Shown here: positions 4,545 to 12,046 of the stretch, piece after piece
Layout: every line of letters begins with the position of its first letter
Numbering within the stretch: the first letter of the stretch is position 1
Notes under the pieces: generated by a model
Seen by the model: the letters and a program-made list of their open reading frames with translations, nothing else
Told to the model about the DNA's origin: nothing
The model's database searches: none
Made by a program: the position numbers and the translations under genes
IMG/VR virus record: IMGVR_UViG_3300022871_000121
Span: 1 to 23,293 of that record
Reading direction: 5' to 3' (one strand)
Length of the DNA: 23,293 nt
Source: a virus

Positions 4545-5717
4545 TTAACTAAGTATAAATCTTTGTCCGTTACAAGTAAAGTAATGACTTACTAGACCAG
4601 TAAAATCGTCGTCTAATTCTATACCTATTTTATCTCCAACTGTTAATTCTAAATCGTCTAATACTATTGTAGCAGATAACATAAAGTTTGCTGCAGATGA
4701 TACAAGGTACTCTACATCTCCTAACTTATTGTAATCTGTATTATTAATTATTGATATTTCGTTTAAATAATCTTTGTCTCCATCACTTCTTTGAACAAAG
4801 AACTTAATTCCCGCTACTATTGTAATGTCACTACCATAACCACCTAAGTTTAAGGAAGCGTTATCTTCTATAACTACATTAATTTCGTTTATCATAAGTG
4901 CTTCGCCCGTTTGTACTTCTATATAAGAATCTTGTGATGCCGAGGCAACGTATGTATAAAGAGTATCTGTTGCTTTATCAAAGTACTGTTGACCTACATT
5001 TGCGCCTGGTATTGGTTCTACTGCAAATATTGTACCGCCATCACTCGCAAGTGTTACTACATATAATTTTTCTAAAGAAACACTAAACCATTCGTCTCCA
5101 GTTGTTACACTAGTTGTAGGATGTTCTAGTACTAATACTGTTCCTGCGTCGTTTGTAATTGTCATATTATACAGTTTGTCCCCAGTCTCATCAAACCATT
5201 GTTCGTCTAAATCAGCAGTAGTTGGTTCCGCAACAGCTAGTACTTCTGTTGTTGCTCCAGCCCATTGATAATCTATAGCACAAGTAATAAGTGTGTTAAT
5301 TGATTCATCAAACCATTGGTCTCCAACTACTGGAGATGTCAATGCTACCTCTGCTGGTTCTATTACGGGTACTTCTACTCCAGCATCACTTGCCAAAGTT
5401 ACTATATATATTGTACTTGTATCTACGTCAAACCATTTATCTCCTGTCGTAACAGCAGTATCTGGTTTAACTATATCTGTTACTGTTCCGCCATCATTTG
5501 TTACAGTCATTTTATACAAGTTATTTGTTGCTTTATAGAACCACTGTTCATCTACATCTGCTGTAGTAGGTTCAACTACTTCTAAAACTACTCCATCATC
5601 AACTTCTGTTTCGTAGTTAAGTATATGGTTAGATTCCCCAGTTGTTGTTCCATCATCCGTCATATAACGTCCGATTAATGGTAAACTTCTGTTATATCCA
5701 TCTTTTTTTATACTCAT
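4545..5717 (-). CDS. Modular tail appendage protein with W-F repeats (390 aa)
   Basis: The ATG at 5717 follows AAGGAGG with an 8-base spacer. Residues about 48-255 are six copies of a short module with the pattern G-D/x-x-W-F-D-x-x-x-x-x-L-Y, for example TTADVDEQWFYKATNNLYKM (51-70), TTGDKWFDVDTSTIYI (90-105), VGDQWFDESINTLI (131-144), TTADLDEQWFDETGDKLYNM (166-185), TTGDEWFSVSLEKLYV (205-220) and VGQQYFDKATDTLYT (241-255). Modules of this type occur in phage fibre and baseplate proteins. The larger unit 49-117 is repeated as 164-231, showing an internal duplication. The last 130 residues form a separate, acidic, beta-rich domain without recognised motifs. It is the last gene before the late terminator and follows the membrane proteins. 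I infer a virion surface appendage; the ligand is unknown. Confidence 0.7.
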   Translation of the reverse strand: MSIKKDGYNRSLPLIGRYMTDDGTTTGESNHILNYETEVDDGVVLEVVEPTTADVDEQWFYKATNNLYKMTVTNDGGTVTDIVKPDTAVTTGDKWFDVDTSTIYIVTLASDAGVEVPVIEPAEVALTSPVVGDQWFDESINTLITCAIDYQWAGATTEVLAVAEPTTADLDEQWFDETGDKLYNMTITNDAGTVLVLEHPTTSVTTGDEWFSVSLEKLYVVTLASDGGTIFAVEPIPGANVGQQYFDKATDTLYTYVASASQDSYIEVQTGEALMINEINVVIEDNASLNLGGYGSDITIVAGIKFFVQRSDGDKDYLNEISIINNTDYNKLGDVEYLVSSAANFMLSATIVLDDLELTVGDKIGIELDDDFTGLVSHYFTCNGQRFILS

Positions 5718-5740
5718 TTATCTGTCCTCCTTATTTTTGT

Positions 5741-6034
5741 TTATTTCTTTGATATTTCAGTATCAATTTTATCAATTCTATCGTGTGCTGCAGAAGTTGC
5801 TCCTTCAGTTCTAATTACTCTTTCCCTAGTATTATGAGCATAATTTTCTAGTCTATCTACACTATCAATTAAATTGTCCTGGCTTTTTGTAAAGTGAGCC
5901 ACGGTATTATTAAGTAATGCTATAGCTGTAACAACACTCTGAAGTTGTGGTTTTAACCACATTGTTAAAAGTCCTCCAATTATAAGAGATGCAGAAACTA
6001 TTGCCCCCAATACAAGGAATATCGTTTCCCACAT
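5741..6034 (-). CDS. Small membrane protein with coiled coil, putative lysis accessory/second holin (97 aa)
   Basis: An N-terminal hydrophobic segment (residues about 4-27, IFLVLGAIVSASLIIGGLLT) is followed by a soluble, helix-rich part with heptad spacing (LLNNTVAHFTKSQDNLIDSV and DRLENYAHNTRERV) and a charged end. There is no clear ribosome site; the ATG overlaps the stop of the preceding holin-like gene as TAATG, so its translation depends on coupling. Pairs of small membrane proteins encoded together are typical for phage lysis cassettes, where one forms the pore and the other tunes it. The XhlA-type family also combines a coiled coil with one membrane segment but in the opposite order. 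A tail-anchored role cannot be excluded. Confidence 0.6.
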   Translation of the reverse strand: MWETIFLVLGAIVSASLIIGGLLTMWLKPQLQSVVTAIALLNNTVAHFTKSQDNLIDSVDRLENYAHNTRERVIRTEGATSAAHDRIDKIDTEISKK

Positions 6035-6321
6035 TATTTTTTTGTAGCTTTTTCGATAGCATTTATAATATCGTTAGCAACTTTTGCTCCTTCTTCTGCG
6101 TCGTGTACTATGTATTCTTTATCCTTAACCATACCCTTGAAGTCTGGATTGTTAATAGATGCAAATACGTTTACTAATATTTCTGCGCCTATCATTATGT
6201 AAGCAACAGTTTCATTACCTGCTAAAAATGTTATTGAAGCTCCAGTTACTAATACTACATTAGCAATAGTGTAGGCCCATACAGCCATATTTGTTAATCT
6301 TGCTTTTAATTTTACATTCAT
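6034..6321 (-). CDS. Putative holin (95 aa, phi-LC3/phage_holin_1-like)
   Basis: Two hydrophobic segments at residues about 13-35 (AVWAYTIANVVLVTGASITF) and 38-56 (TVAYIMIGAEILVNVFASI) follow a short basic N-terminus, and a charged C-terminus ends in Lys. The order 'hydrophobic pair, then INNPDFKGMVKD' resembles the 'INDPTTKGLxDS' region of the phi-LC3 holin family in Gram-positive phages. Holins form holes in the cytoplasmic membrane at the end of infection and release the endolysin to the cell wall. AAGGAGGG lies 8 bases before the ATG. It sits after the tail hub gene and is coupled to another small membrane protein. No endolysin gene is adjacent. Confidence 0.75.
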   Translation of the reverse strand: MNVKLKARLTNMAVWAYTIANVVLVTGASITFLAGNETVAYIMIGAEILVNVFASINNPDFKGMVKDKEYIVHDAEEGAKVANDIINAIEKATKK

Positions 6322-6336
6322 TTTGTTTGCCCTCCT

Positions 6337-7923
6337 TTACTTCAATACTTCGCCTTTTACATTATCAAAGTTTTCTCTTATTAAGCTTTCTAGCGACAAA
6401 GCCTTTGTTCCAAATTCAAATTCTAATGTTCCTGCATTATTAAGTGTTTGTCTTTCCGTTATGGCAGTTACTCTAACGTGTAGTGTCAAGTTCCACTCTT
6501 CAACTTTAATGGTTACTTTATCACCAATTTCATAATCAGTACCAAGTTGTACAAGTATTTTTTTAGTAAACCCAGTTACCATAATAGCTTGTTTACGTTT
6601 CCTCTCTACTATTTTAGCAAGCCCACGAGTTTCTAATCCATCCTGTGTTTCGACATCCCTAGCATCAATAAAACCTAATTGAGACCAAACACCAGTTTCT
6701 TGGAAATTACCAAGAACTAATAAGTCACGGTCTGTTCCTTCTCCTTGACCACCTACTATTATTTGGTTATTCATTTCTAAGGTATCTTCTGAGTACTCTA
6801 TTCTTTTAACATTACCTCTATAAAATGAAAATATTACTGGATTGTTTACTGATTGTTCTGAGCTTCTATTTGAACCCTCTAAAACTTTAAAAACTAATCC
6901 TCCGTCTTCTGCCACTATATTCCAACCAAGACCACTTGCCTGTGATAAGTATTCTAACACGTCACTTAGCTTTTTAAATCTAAAAGACTCGTATGTATGT
7001 ATAATACCCTTTGGCGTAACTGGTGCTGATTCAAATGTTAAATATTCTAAGTTTTGAAACGGTAATACGTTAACTTTACGGTTATTAAATACTAAATCTC
7101 TCATTATAGTTTCTGTGTATTGGTCTTCATAAATATCATATGATATACCAGTACCCCAATAATCTAATATAGCTATATCAACAAGTTCCCCATCTGCGTC
7201 AGTATCCTGCCACAAATTAGCTGTTCCCCATTCTACCCACGCGTGTTGTACTTCTCCAACTTCGAACTGTGCCGTACCTATATTTACAGTATCTCCGTAT
7301 GATTGTGCAAAATAAGCATCTGGTGGTGATATTACAACACCATTAATAGCGGAGCTGTCGCCACCTAAAAATGTAGTTCCAGTTACATCATACCAAGAAA
7401 CTTCTTTTAAATCCGTTTTATAGTAACTTGTATTTGGCTTAACTGGCATTGCTACAGCGGCAAAACTACCCCCTTGTGCTTTTATTACACCGTCAGTATA
7501 GTCAACATAGGAATCTGCTGTTGCATTTGTTTCATCAAATAAGTTTGCTATTGGGAATAATCCTCCAGGCGGAACAGTAAGGGTAAATGCTAATAATCCT
7601 TTTAACTGTATACCACTAATAATAATAGTATTACTTACCATACCATTATCTGATACTTCTAGTTTTCTACCTATTTTTAGTATTATTCCTTGTCTTGATG
7701 TATCGTTGGCTAATTGTACTATTCTACCAACAACAAATGCTGCTGATTTTTCTTTATCGGCGTTCATTTCTATTGTAAACGAGCCAACGCCCTCCCAATC
7801 ACTTACGAATCTAAGTGATTGGTAGTTTGTGACTTGGTCAACAAATTCTATTAATCCTGTTTCTGTATTATACTCCAATATCTTAATAGGAAGTATAAGG
7901 TTATTTATCATTTTATATCCCAT
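6337..7923 (-). CDS. Tail hub/baseplate protein, ReqiPepy6 Gp37-like, with inserted binding-type domain (528 aa)
   Basis: Residues 1-118 (YQSLRFVSDWEGVGSFTIEM, later GRIVQLANDTSRQGIILKI and IISGIQLKGLLAFTLTVPPG) and 262-528 (ETIMRDLVFNNRK ... QASGLGWNIVAEDGGLVFKV ... GTDYEIGDKVTIKVEEWNLT) match the siphovirus Gp37-like family, tail-tip proteins that stand in for Tal/gp27-type hubs. Between them, residues about 126-252 form an insert starting NLFDETNATADSYVDYTDG and containing MPVKPNTSYY. Inserts like this occur in phage tail proteins as jelly-roll, carbohydrate-binding-type domains. The last part carries the usual C-terminal 'GDKVTIK' beta domain. The ATG at 7923 has GGGGAG 10 bases upstream. 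It probably forms the tail tip next to the distal tail protein; sugar binding by the insert is an inference. Confidence 0.82.
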   Translation of the reverse strand: MGYKMINNLILPIKILEYNTETGLIEFVDQVTNYQSLRFVSDWEGVGSFTIEMNADKEKSAAFVVGRIVQLANDTSRQGIILKIGRKLEVSDNGMVSNTIIISGIQLKGLLAFTLTVPPGGLFPIANLFDETNATADSYVDYTDGVIKAQGGSFAAVAMPVKPNTSYYKTDLKEVSWYDVTGTTFLGGDSSAINGVVISPPDAYFAQSYGDTVNIGTAQFEVGEVQHAWVEWGTANLWQDTDADGELVDIAILDYWGTGISYDIYEDQYTETIMRDLVFNNRKVNVLPFQNLEYLTFESAPVTPKGIIHTYESFRFKKLSDVLEYLSQASGLGWNIVAEDGGLVFKVLEGSNRSSEQSVNNPVIFSFYRGNVKRIEYSEDTLEMNNQIIVGGQGEGTDRDLLVLGNFQETGVWSQLGFIDARDVETQDGLETRGLAKIVERKRKQAIMVTGFTKKILVQLGTDYEIGDKVTIKVEEWNLTLHVRVTAITERQTLNNAGTLEFEFGTKALSLESLIRENFDNVKGEVLK

Positions 7924-7947
7924 TAATTATCTACTCCCCATATTTTC

Positions 7948-8346
7948 TTATTTTATTGTTTGGTTCTTGTAATCTAATTGCCAATTCACATCATCATAAA
8001 ATATCTCGTGAAAACTTTTATGCTCATATGGACTAATATTATATAAAGCAGTTAATCTAATTCTATCAAGAGTTCCCGAAGTTAACCCAGATGTATCTAA
8101 ATTACATATAAATAATCTACATATTTCAGGTCTTACTTCATAGATATTACATTTCTTATTTACTCTATCTCGGAATGGGCAAACATTTTCAAGTCTACCA
8201 TCTCTCCGATATATTAACTGTTCTATATTATTATCTATTATGTATTGTTTAATAGTATCAACTTCAATCGCAGAAACTGTCGCACAAGTCGTACAACAAT
8301 CTCCACAATTTGAACAAGAACCATTTATCGTGTTATCTCTAATCAT
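7948..8346 (-). CDS. YkgJ-family cysteine-cluster protein (132 aa)
   Basis: The N-terminus has SCSNCGDCCTTC (C11, C14, C17, C18, C21), the CxxCxxCC cluster that defines the YkgJ family of zinc- or iron-chelating proteins. A second set follows in CPFRDRVNKKCNIYEVRPEI and CRLFIC (C56, C66, C76, C81), with the family's C-x-I-Y-x-x-R-P-x-x-C core. In this family the cysteines are thought to hold metal or an Fe-S cluster; no reaction is firmly assigned. The ATG at 8346 follows a GGGGG site. It is encoded in the middle of the tail-tip genes, between a repeat protein and the hub protein, with spacings of about 20-25 bases, so it is expressed as a late gene. It may modify or mature a virion protein or act in the host at late times; the sequence does not decide. 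Confidence 0.88.
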   Translation of the reverse strand: MIRDNTINGSCSNCGDCCTTCATVSAIEVDTIKQYIIDNNIEQLIYRRDGRLENVCPFRDRVNKKCNIYEVRPEICRLFICNLDTSGLTSGTLDRIRLTALYNISPYEHKSFHEIFYDDVNWQLDYKNQTIK

Positions 8347-8364
8347 ATTATAGTTCCCCCTTTC

Positions 8365-10362
8365 TTATATTGCTTGAACATCGAAGTAAAAATCTCCACA
8401 ATCAGCTGGTATTGGTTCTTCTGTGTCAAATATTTCAACACGAGCTTCATCTCCAATAGTTCTACCTGCTGCTGGATAATTAGCTTCTAAATAAGCAAGT
8501 GCATCACTACTGTTTGCTAGTTTACATACATCAACTGGTGTACCAACAACGCTGAAATCATATGTTCCACTCGTTCCTAGATAAACCCATTCTTGAGAAC
8601 CTGTTCTCCATTGTGCATATAGCGTATCGTTACCTACTATTGAAACTGTGGTGCTTGATGTAATTTCTGTTCCACCGCTTGATGATGTAAACCAACCATT
8701 GAATGTATACCCACTTCTTGTTGTTGTTGCTAATGTTCCATAAGTTGAATTGTATGTAACTGTTTTATTTGTTGGACTTGGTGTTATTCCACTATTTGCA
8801 TTAAATGTTATTGTATAGTCTATTGCTGTCCATTGTGCTGTATAAGTTTGGTTAGCATATATAGCTCCAAATGAAGGAGACCAACCATCAAATGTATATC
8901 CATCTTTTTGTGGGGGTACTGCGGGCGCAGATGCGCTACTACCACAACTAATTTGTTGTGAATCATAAGAAGTTGGGAATGCTCCCGTTAATCCGTCAAA
9001 AGATGCCCAGAATTGATAAATACTTCCATAAGTTGCTGTATAATTTTGGTCAGCATATAAAGCTACAAGTGAGGGAGACCAACCTGTACCCGGATAACAC
9101 GTTCTACTTGCCGTTCCAGGATATGTAGCGCTATCTCCTTCAAGAACTTCTTGGTCACTATAATCTGGTGAACCAAGTCCTGAATCAAATGAAGCTGTCC
9201 AATAAACTGTTACTTCTTCCCACTGTGCATAATACGTTTTATCACTTGTTACTGTTGCCCACGCTGGGCTCCAACCAGTTAAGTTATAACCACTTCTACT
9301 TACTGATGGTATATAATTATCTACTGTTGAACCTAATGTTCCATAATTAAAATCGTGTGTTGTAGTACCAGTACCACCATTAGCTGAATATGTAACTGTA
9401 TACACATTAATATTCCATAGTGCTGTATAAGATTGGTTAGCATATAAAGGTGCAAATGCTGGACTCCAACTATCAAATGTATAACCTGTTCTTGTTGGAG
9501 TTGCGGTACTTATTACACTACTTCCACAGTCAATTGTTTGATCAACAATACTGTAATCAAATGATGCTGTGTATGTGTTAATATCATCAGTAAAATTACT
9601 GTCTACAGTTCTATCTGCAGTAATATTTATGTAAGAATCCCAGTTATCAAAACTGTATGTATAACAAGTTGTTGCACTTTTTGTAGGTGTTCCTGGATTA
9701 CTTGCGTCACTTCCATAATTTATATACTGTGTATCAAATGTATCGTTATTTCCATCTTTAAATGTAACTGTATATGTTTTAATATCCCACTGTGCAGTAA
9801 ATACTGTATCTACTGTAATTGCTCTAGGTAAACTAGGACTCCAACCAGTAAAGTCATAATCTGTTCGTGTCGGACTTCCTGGATTACTAATTGTATCTCC
9901 AGAATCAACTGTTTGTGGAGCGTAACTACTAGGTGTAGCTGATGTTAATCCTGCAAATGTAGCTGTTCTTTGGTAAGCACTTGTTGTTACATTTGCACTT
10001 ACTGCCGATACGGCTGAATCTAATCTTGGACTAACTGTTCCATACGTGGTTGTATTATGTGGAGTGTCTGCTGAAAGACCAGTCCATTGTTTATCCACAT
10101 AATAACCACTATTTACTGAGCCTAAATTAACATAAGAACCACTATCTAATTTAGCGTATACAGTAACGGCTTTATCGTCGTTGTTTGTATAACGCCAAGT
10201 AATGGTAGTATAACCTTTTGATACATAACTAATAACAGGAGTAGCTGTTTGTTTCTGAAAATACGTCACTCCATCTATAGTTACTTTATCATATTCGACA
10301 TCATCTAGATAAACTCCATCCATAACAACGTCATTCAATTTTAGTTTTTTATTAGCTGCCAT
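8365..10362 (-). CDS. Virion surface protein with seven InlB/Flg_new-type repeats (665 aa)
   Basis: After an N-terminal region (1-130, with DGVYLDDVEYDKVTIDGVTY and a beta-rich Ig-like stretch) come seven copies, residues about 132-587, of the InlB B / Listeria-Bacteroides repeat. Typical copies read GYTFDGWSPSFGAIYANQTY or SGYTFNGWFTSSSGGTEITS and close with TAQW, YAQW or TALW. These 60-70 residue units have a ubiquitin-like beta-grasp fold and occur in bacterial adhesins and in some phage tail proteins. The last 78 residues (GSQEWVYLGTSGTYDFSVVG onward) are a separate C-terminal domain. Cysteines are few. AAGGAG lies 9 bases before the ATG and overlaps the stop of the upstream fibre gene. 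It is inferred to be a tail-tip appendage or side fibre. Confidence 0.8.
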   Translation of the reverse strand: MAANKKLKLNDVVMDGVYLDDVEYDKVTIDGVTYFQKQTATPVISYVSKGYTTITWRYTNNDDKAVTVYAKLDSGSYVNLGSVNSGYYVDKQWTGLSADTPHNTTTYGTVSPRLDSAVSAVSANVTTSAYQRTATFAGLTSATPSSYAPQTVDSGDTISNPGSPTRTDYDFTGWSPSLPRAITVDTVFTAQWDIKTYTVTFKDGNNDTFDTQYINYGSDASNPGTPTKSATTCYTYSFDNWDSYINITADRTVDSNFTDDINTYTASFDYSIVDQTIDCGSSVISTATPTRTGYTFDSWSPAFAPLYANQSYTALWNINVYTVTYSANGGTGTTTHDFNYGTLGSTVDNYIPSVSRSGYNLTGWSPAWATVTSDKTYYAQWEEVTVYWTASFDSGLGSPDYSDQEVLEGDSATYPGTASRTCYPGTGWSPSLVALYADQNYTATYGSIYQFWASFDGLTGAFPTSYDSQQISCGSSASAPAVPPQKDGYTFDGWSPSFGAIYANQTYTAQWTAIDYTITFNANSGITPSPTNKTVTYNSTYGTLATTTRSGYTFNGWFTSSSGGTEITSSTTVSIVGNDTLYAQWRTGSQEWVYLGTSGTYDFSVVGTPVDVCKLANSSDALAYLEANYPAAGRTIGDEARVEIFDTEEPIPADCGDFYFDVQAI

Positions 10363-10375
10363 TGTTATCTACTCC

Positions 10376-12034
10376 TTATGATGTATATATTAATAATTCT
10401 CCTGCTACCACTTCAATTCTAACTGCCCCACGAACACCATTACTTCCTGTTCCTGGAGTTGCATAATCATTACTTAATGTTAGGGTATCGGATGTATCAT
10501 TATATGTAACTGTAATTGCTGTACCACCTACAATAAACGGTGCTACTATATCTTGTACTTGTTCACTTGTTAACTGTGTATCTGTATTGTGGTTTACGTC
10601 AGATACTTTATCGTCATTAAGTCTTACTCTGTAATCAATTTTTTCAAACGCTTCTAATACTTTATCAGTGTTAGAAATGTCAGAAGCCGTTGTAGCCACC
10701 TCAAATCCTGTTAAAACTGTATTAAGTACATCTACTGATGAACCAGATACTTTATCGTCATTAAGTCTTATTCTATATTCCATTTTTTGTAAAGCTTCTC
10801 GTATAGTATCTGATGAAGAAATATCAGAAGCAGTTGTTGCTACTGTAAATCCAGTTAAAGCCATTCCAGTTACTTGTGAGTTAGTTAATTGTGTGTCAGT
10901 ATTTGTTACTTTATCATCGTTAGTTCTTATTCTATATTCCATTTTTTGGAAAGCAGTAAGTATAGTATCTGATGAAGAAATATCAGAAGCAGTTGTTGCT
11001 ACTGTAAATCCAGTTAAAACCTTTGCAACTACTCCAGCAGAATCTAACTGTGTATCTGTATTAGTTACTTTAGAATCATTTAGGTTTACTCTATGTTCAA
11101 GTCTACCAAATGCTTGTAATACTGTGTCTCCTTCTACCACGTTTCCAGTTAAGCTCGTATTTAAACCAGTTAATACCATTCCTATAACTTGAGAATTACT
11201 TAACTGTGTATCTGTATTAGTTACTTTAGAATCATTTAGGTTTACTCTATGTTCAAGTCTACCAAATGCTTGTAATACTGTGTCTCCTTCTACCACGTTT
11301 CCAGTTAAGCTCGTATTTAAACCTGTAAGTACCTTATTTATAACATCCCCAGATAGTGTTGATACACTTGCAACTACTTCGTTAACAGCACTTACGATAT
11401 TTGTTTTTGATGTAGTTGTTAAAGTATTAAGAACACCTACTTGTCCAGTAATATAAGTTTTAGATGCTTTCTCTGTAGGAACTAATGTATCTAAGTTTAA
11501 AGTAAAGGCTCCGTCCGTACTTAAAGTTGCTCCACCAAATATAGCTGCTCCAGTTGTTCCGGCATACGTTCTTACATCAGTAACTGTTATAGTTGCTGGT
11601 TCTACTAAAATACTATATAGACCCATTTGATAAATACCAGTACCGTCCATATCTTGTTCCAATGTTGGAAGTGTGGTACTACTTGCATTTGGGTTTTCAA
11701 CAATAACAACATCAATTGTTTTATTATCTCTATCTATTTGTAATACTACGTAATCTCTACGTGAAATAGCTGCTGTGTTAAATGTTAAATCAATAGTTTC
11801 GTTTATGTTTTCCGCTGTATACTCAATAAAGAAACCGTAGTCTCCACCAACATAAGCAGCTCCAGGTCTTAATTTTAAAACTAAACCTGTTGAAGAATAT
11901 TCTGTAAAGTTATCTGTTGTATCGTTTATATCTACAACACCCTCACTTAAAATTCCACCTAGTTGTCTAGTTAAGTCAAAATCGTCATACTCTGTGTCTC
12001 TAAAATAGTTCTCTCTTTTTTTAATTACAGCCAA
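10376..12034 (-). CDS. Tail fibre with five tandem repeats (552 aa)
   Basis: The start codon is TTG at 12034-12032 with GAGGTG 6 bases upstream; no good ATG is near. The N-terminal 190 residues (VIKKRENYFRDTEYDDFDLT, RPGAAYVGGDYGFFIEYTAE, ISRRDYVVLQIDRDNKTIDV) form the globular attachment domain common to siphophage fibres that follow the distal tail protein. Residues about 235-488 are five copies of a 48-53 residue unit with the pattern VLTGxxx...D(T)xLxAFxxxEYRxxxNDxKVTNTDTQL; copies one and two are the LNTSLTGNVVEGDTVLQAFG type and copies three to five the FTVATTASDISSSDT type. The C-terminus has VRGAVRIEVVAGELLIYTS, a short beta end. These repeats probably form a trimeric shaft. The exact receptor is unknown. 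Confidence 0.83.
   Translation of the reverse strand: MAVIKKRENYFRDTEYDDFDLTRQLGGILSEGVVDINDTTDNFTEYSSTGLVLKLRPGAAYVGGDYGFFIEYTAENINETIDLTFNTAAISRRDYVVLQIDRDNKTIDVVIVENPNASSTTLPTLEQDMDGTGIYQMGLYSILVEPATITVTDVRTYAGTTGAAIFGGATLSTDGAFTLNLDTLVPTEKASKTYITGQVGVLNTLTTTSKTNIVSAVNEVVASVSTLSGDVINKVLTGLNTSLTGNVVEGDTVLQAFGRLEHRVNLNDSKVTNTDTQLSNSQVIGMVLTGLNTSLTGNVVEGDTVLQAFGRLEHRVNLNDSKVTNTDTQLDSAGVVAKVLTGFTVATTASDISSSDTILTAFQKMEYRIRTNDDKVTNTDTQLTNSQVTGMALTGFTVATTASDISSSDTIREALQKMEYRIRLNDDKVSGSSVDVLNTVLTGFEVATTASDISNTDKVLEAFEKIDYRVRLNDDKVSDVNHNTDTQLTSEQVQDIVAPFIVGGTAITVTYNDTSDTLTLSNDYATPGTGSNGVRGAVRIEVVAGELLIYTS
10801..11323 (-). repeat. Nearly identical DNA repeats inside the fibre gene
   Basis: Bases 11045-11167 and 11201-11323 are identical over 123 bases at a period of 156 bases (52 codons). 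A second pair, 10801-10859 and 10960-11018, is identical over 59 bases at a period of 159 bases (53 codons). They encode neighbouring copies of the fibre shaft unit, so copy number can change in frame by recombination. Confidence 0.92.
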
Positions 12035-12046
12035 TTAAATCACCTC

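Noticed and set aside
10668-11192. Long plus-strand open frame opposite the fibre repeats
   Set aside because: It is the antisense of a repetitive fibre gene with good starts, ribosome sites and known modules on the minus strand; the plus frame has no ribosome site and mirrors the repeats.
10801-11323. Possible CRISPR-like array
   Set aside because: The repeats are 59-123 bases, keep the reading frame and encode fibre shaft units with no unique spacers.
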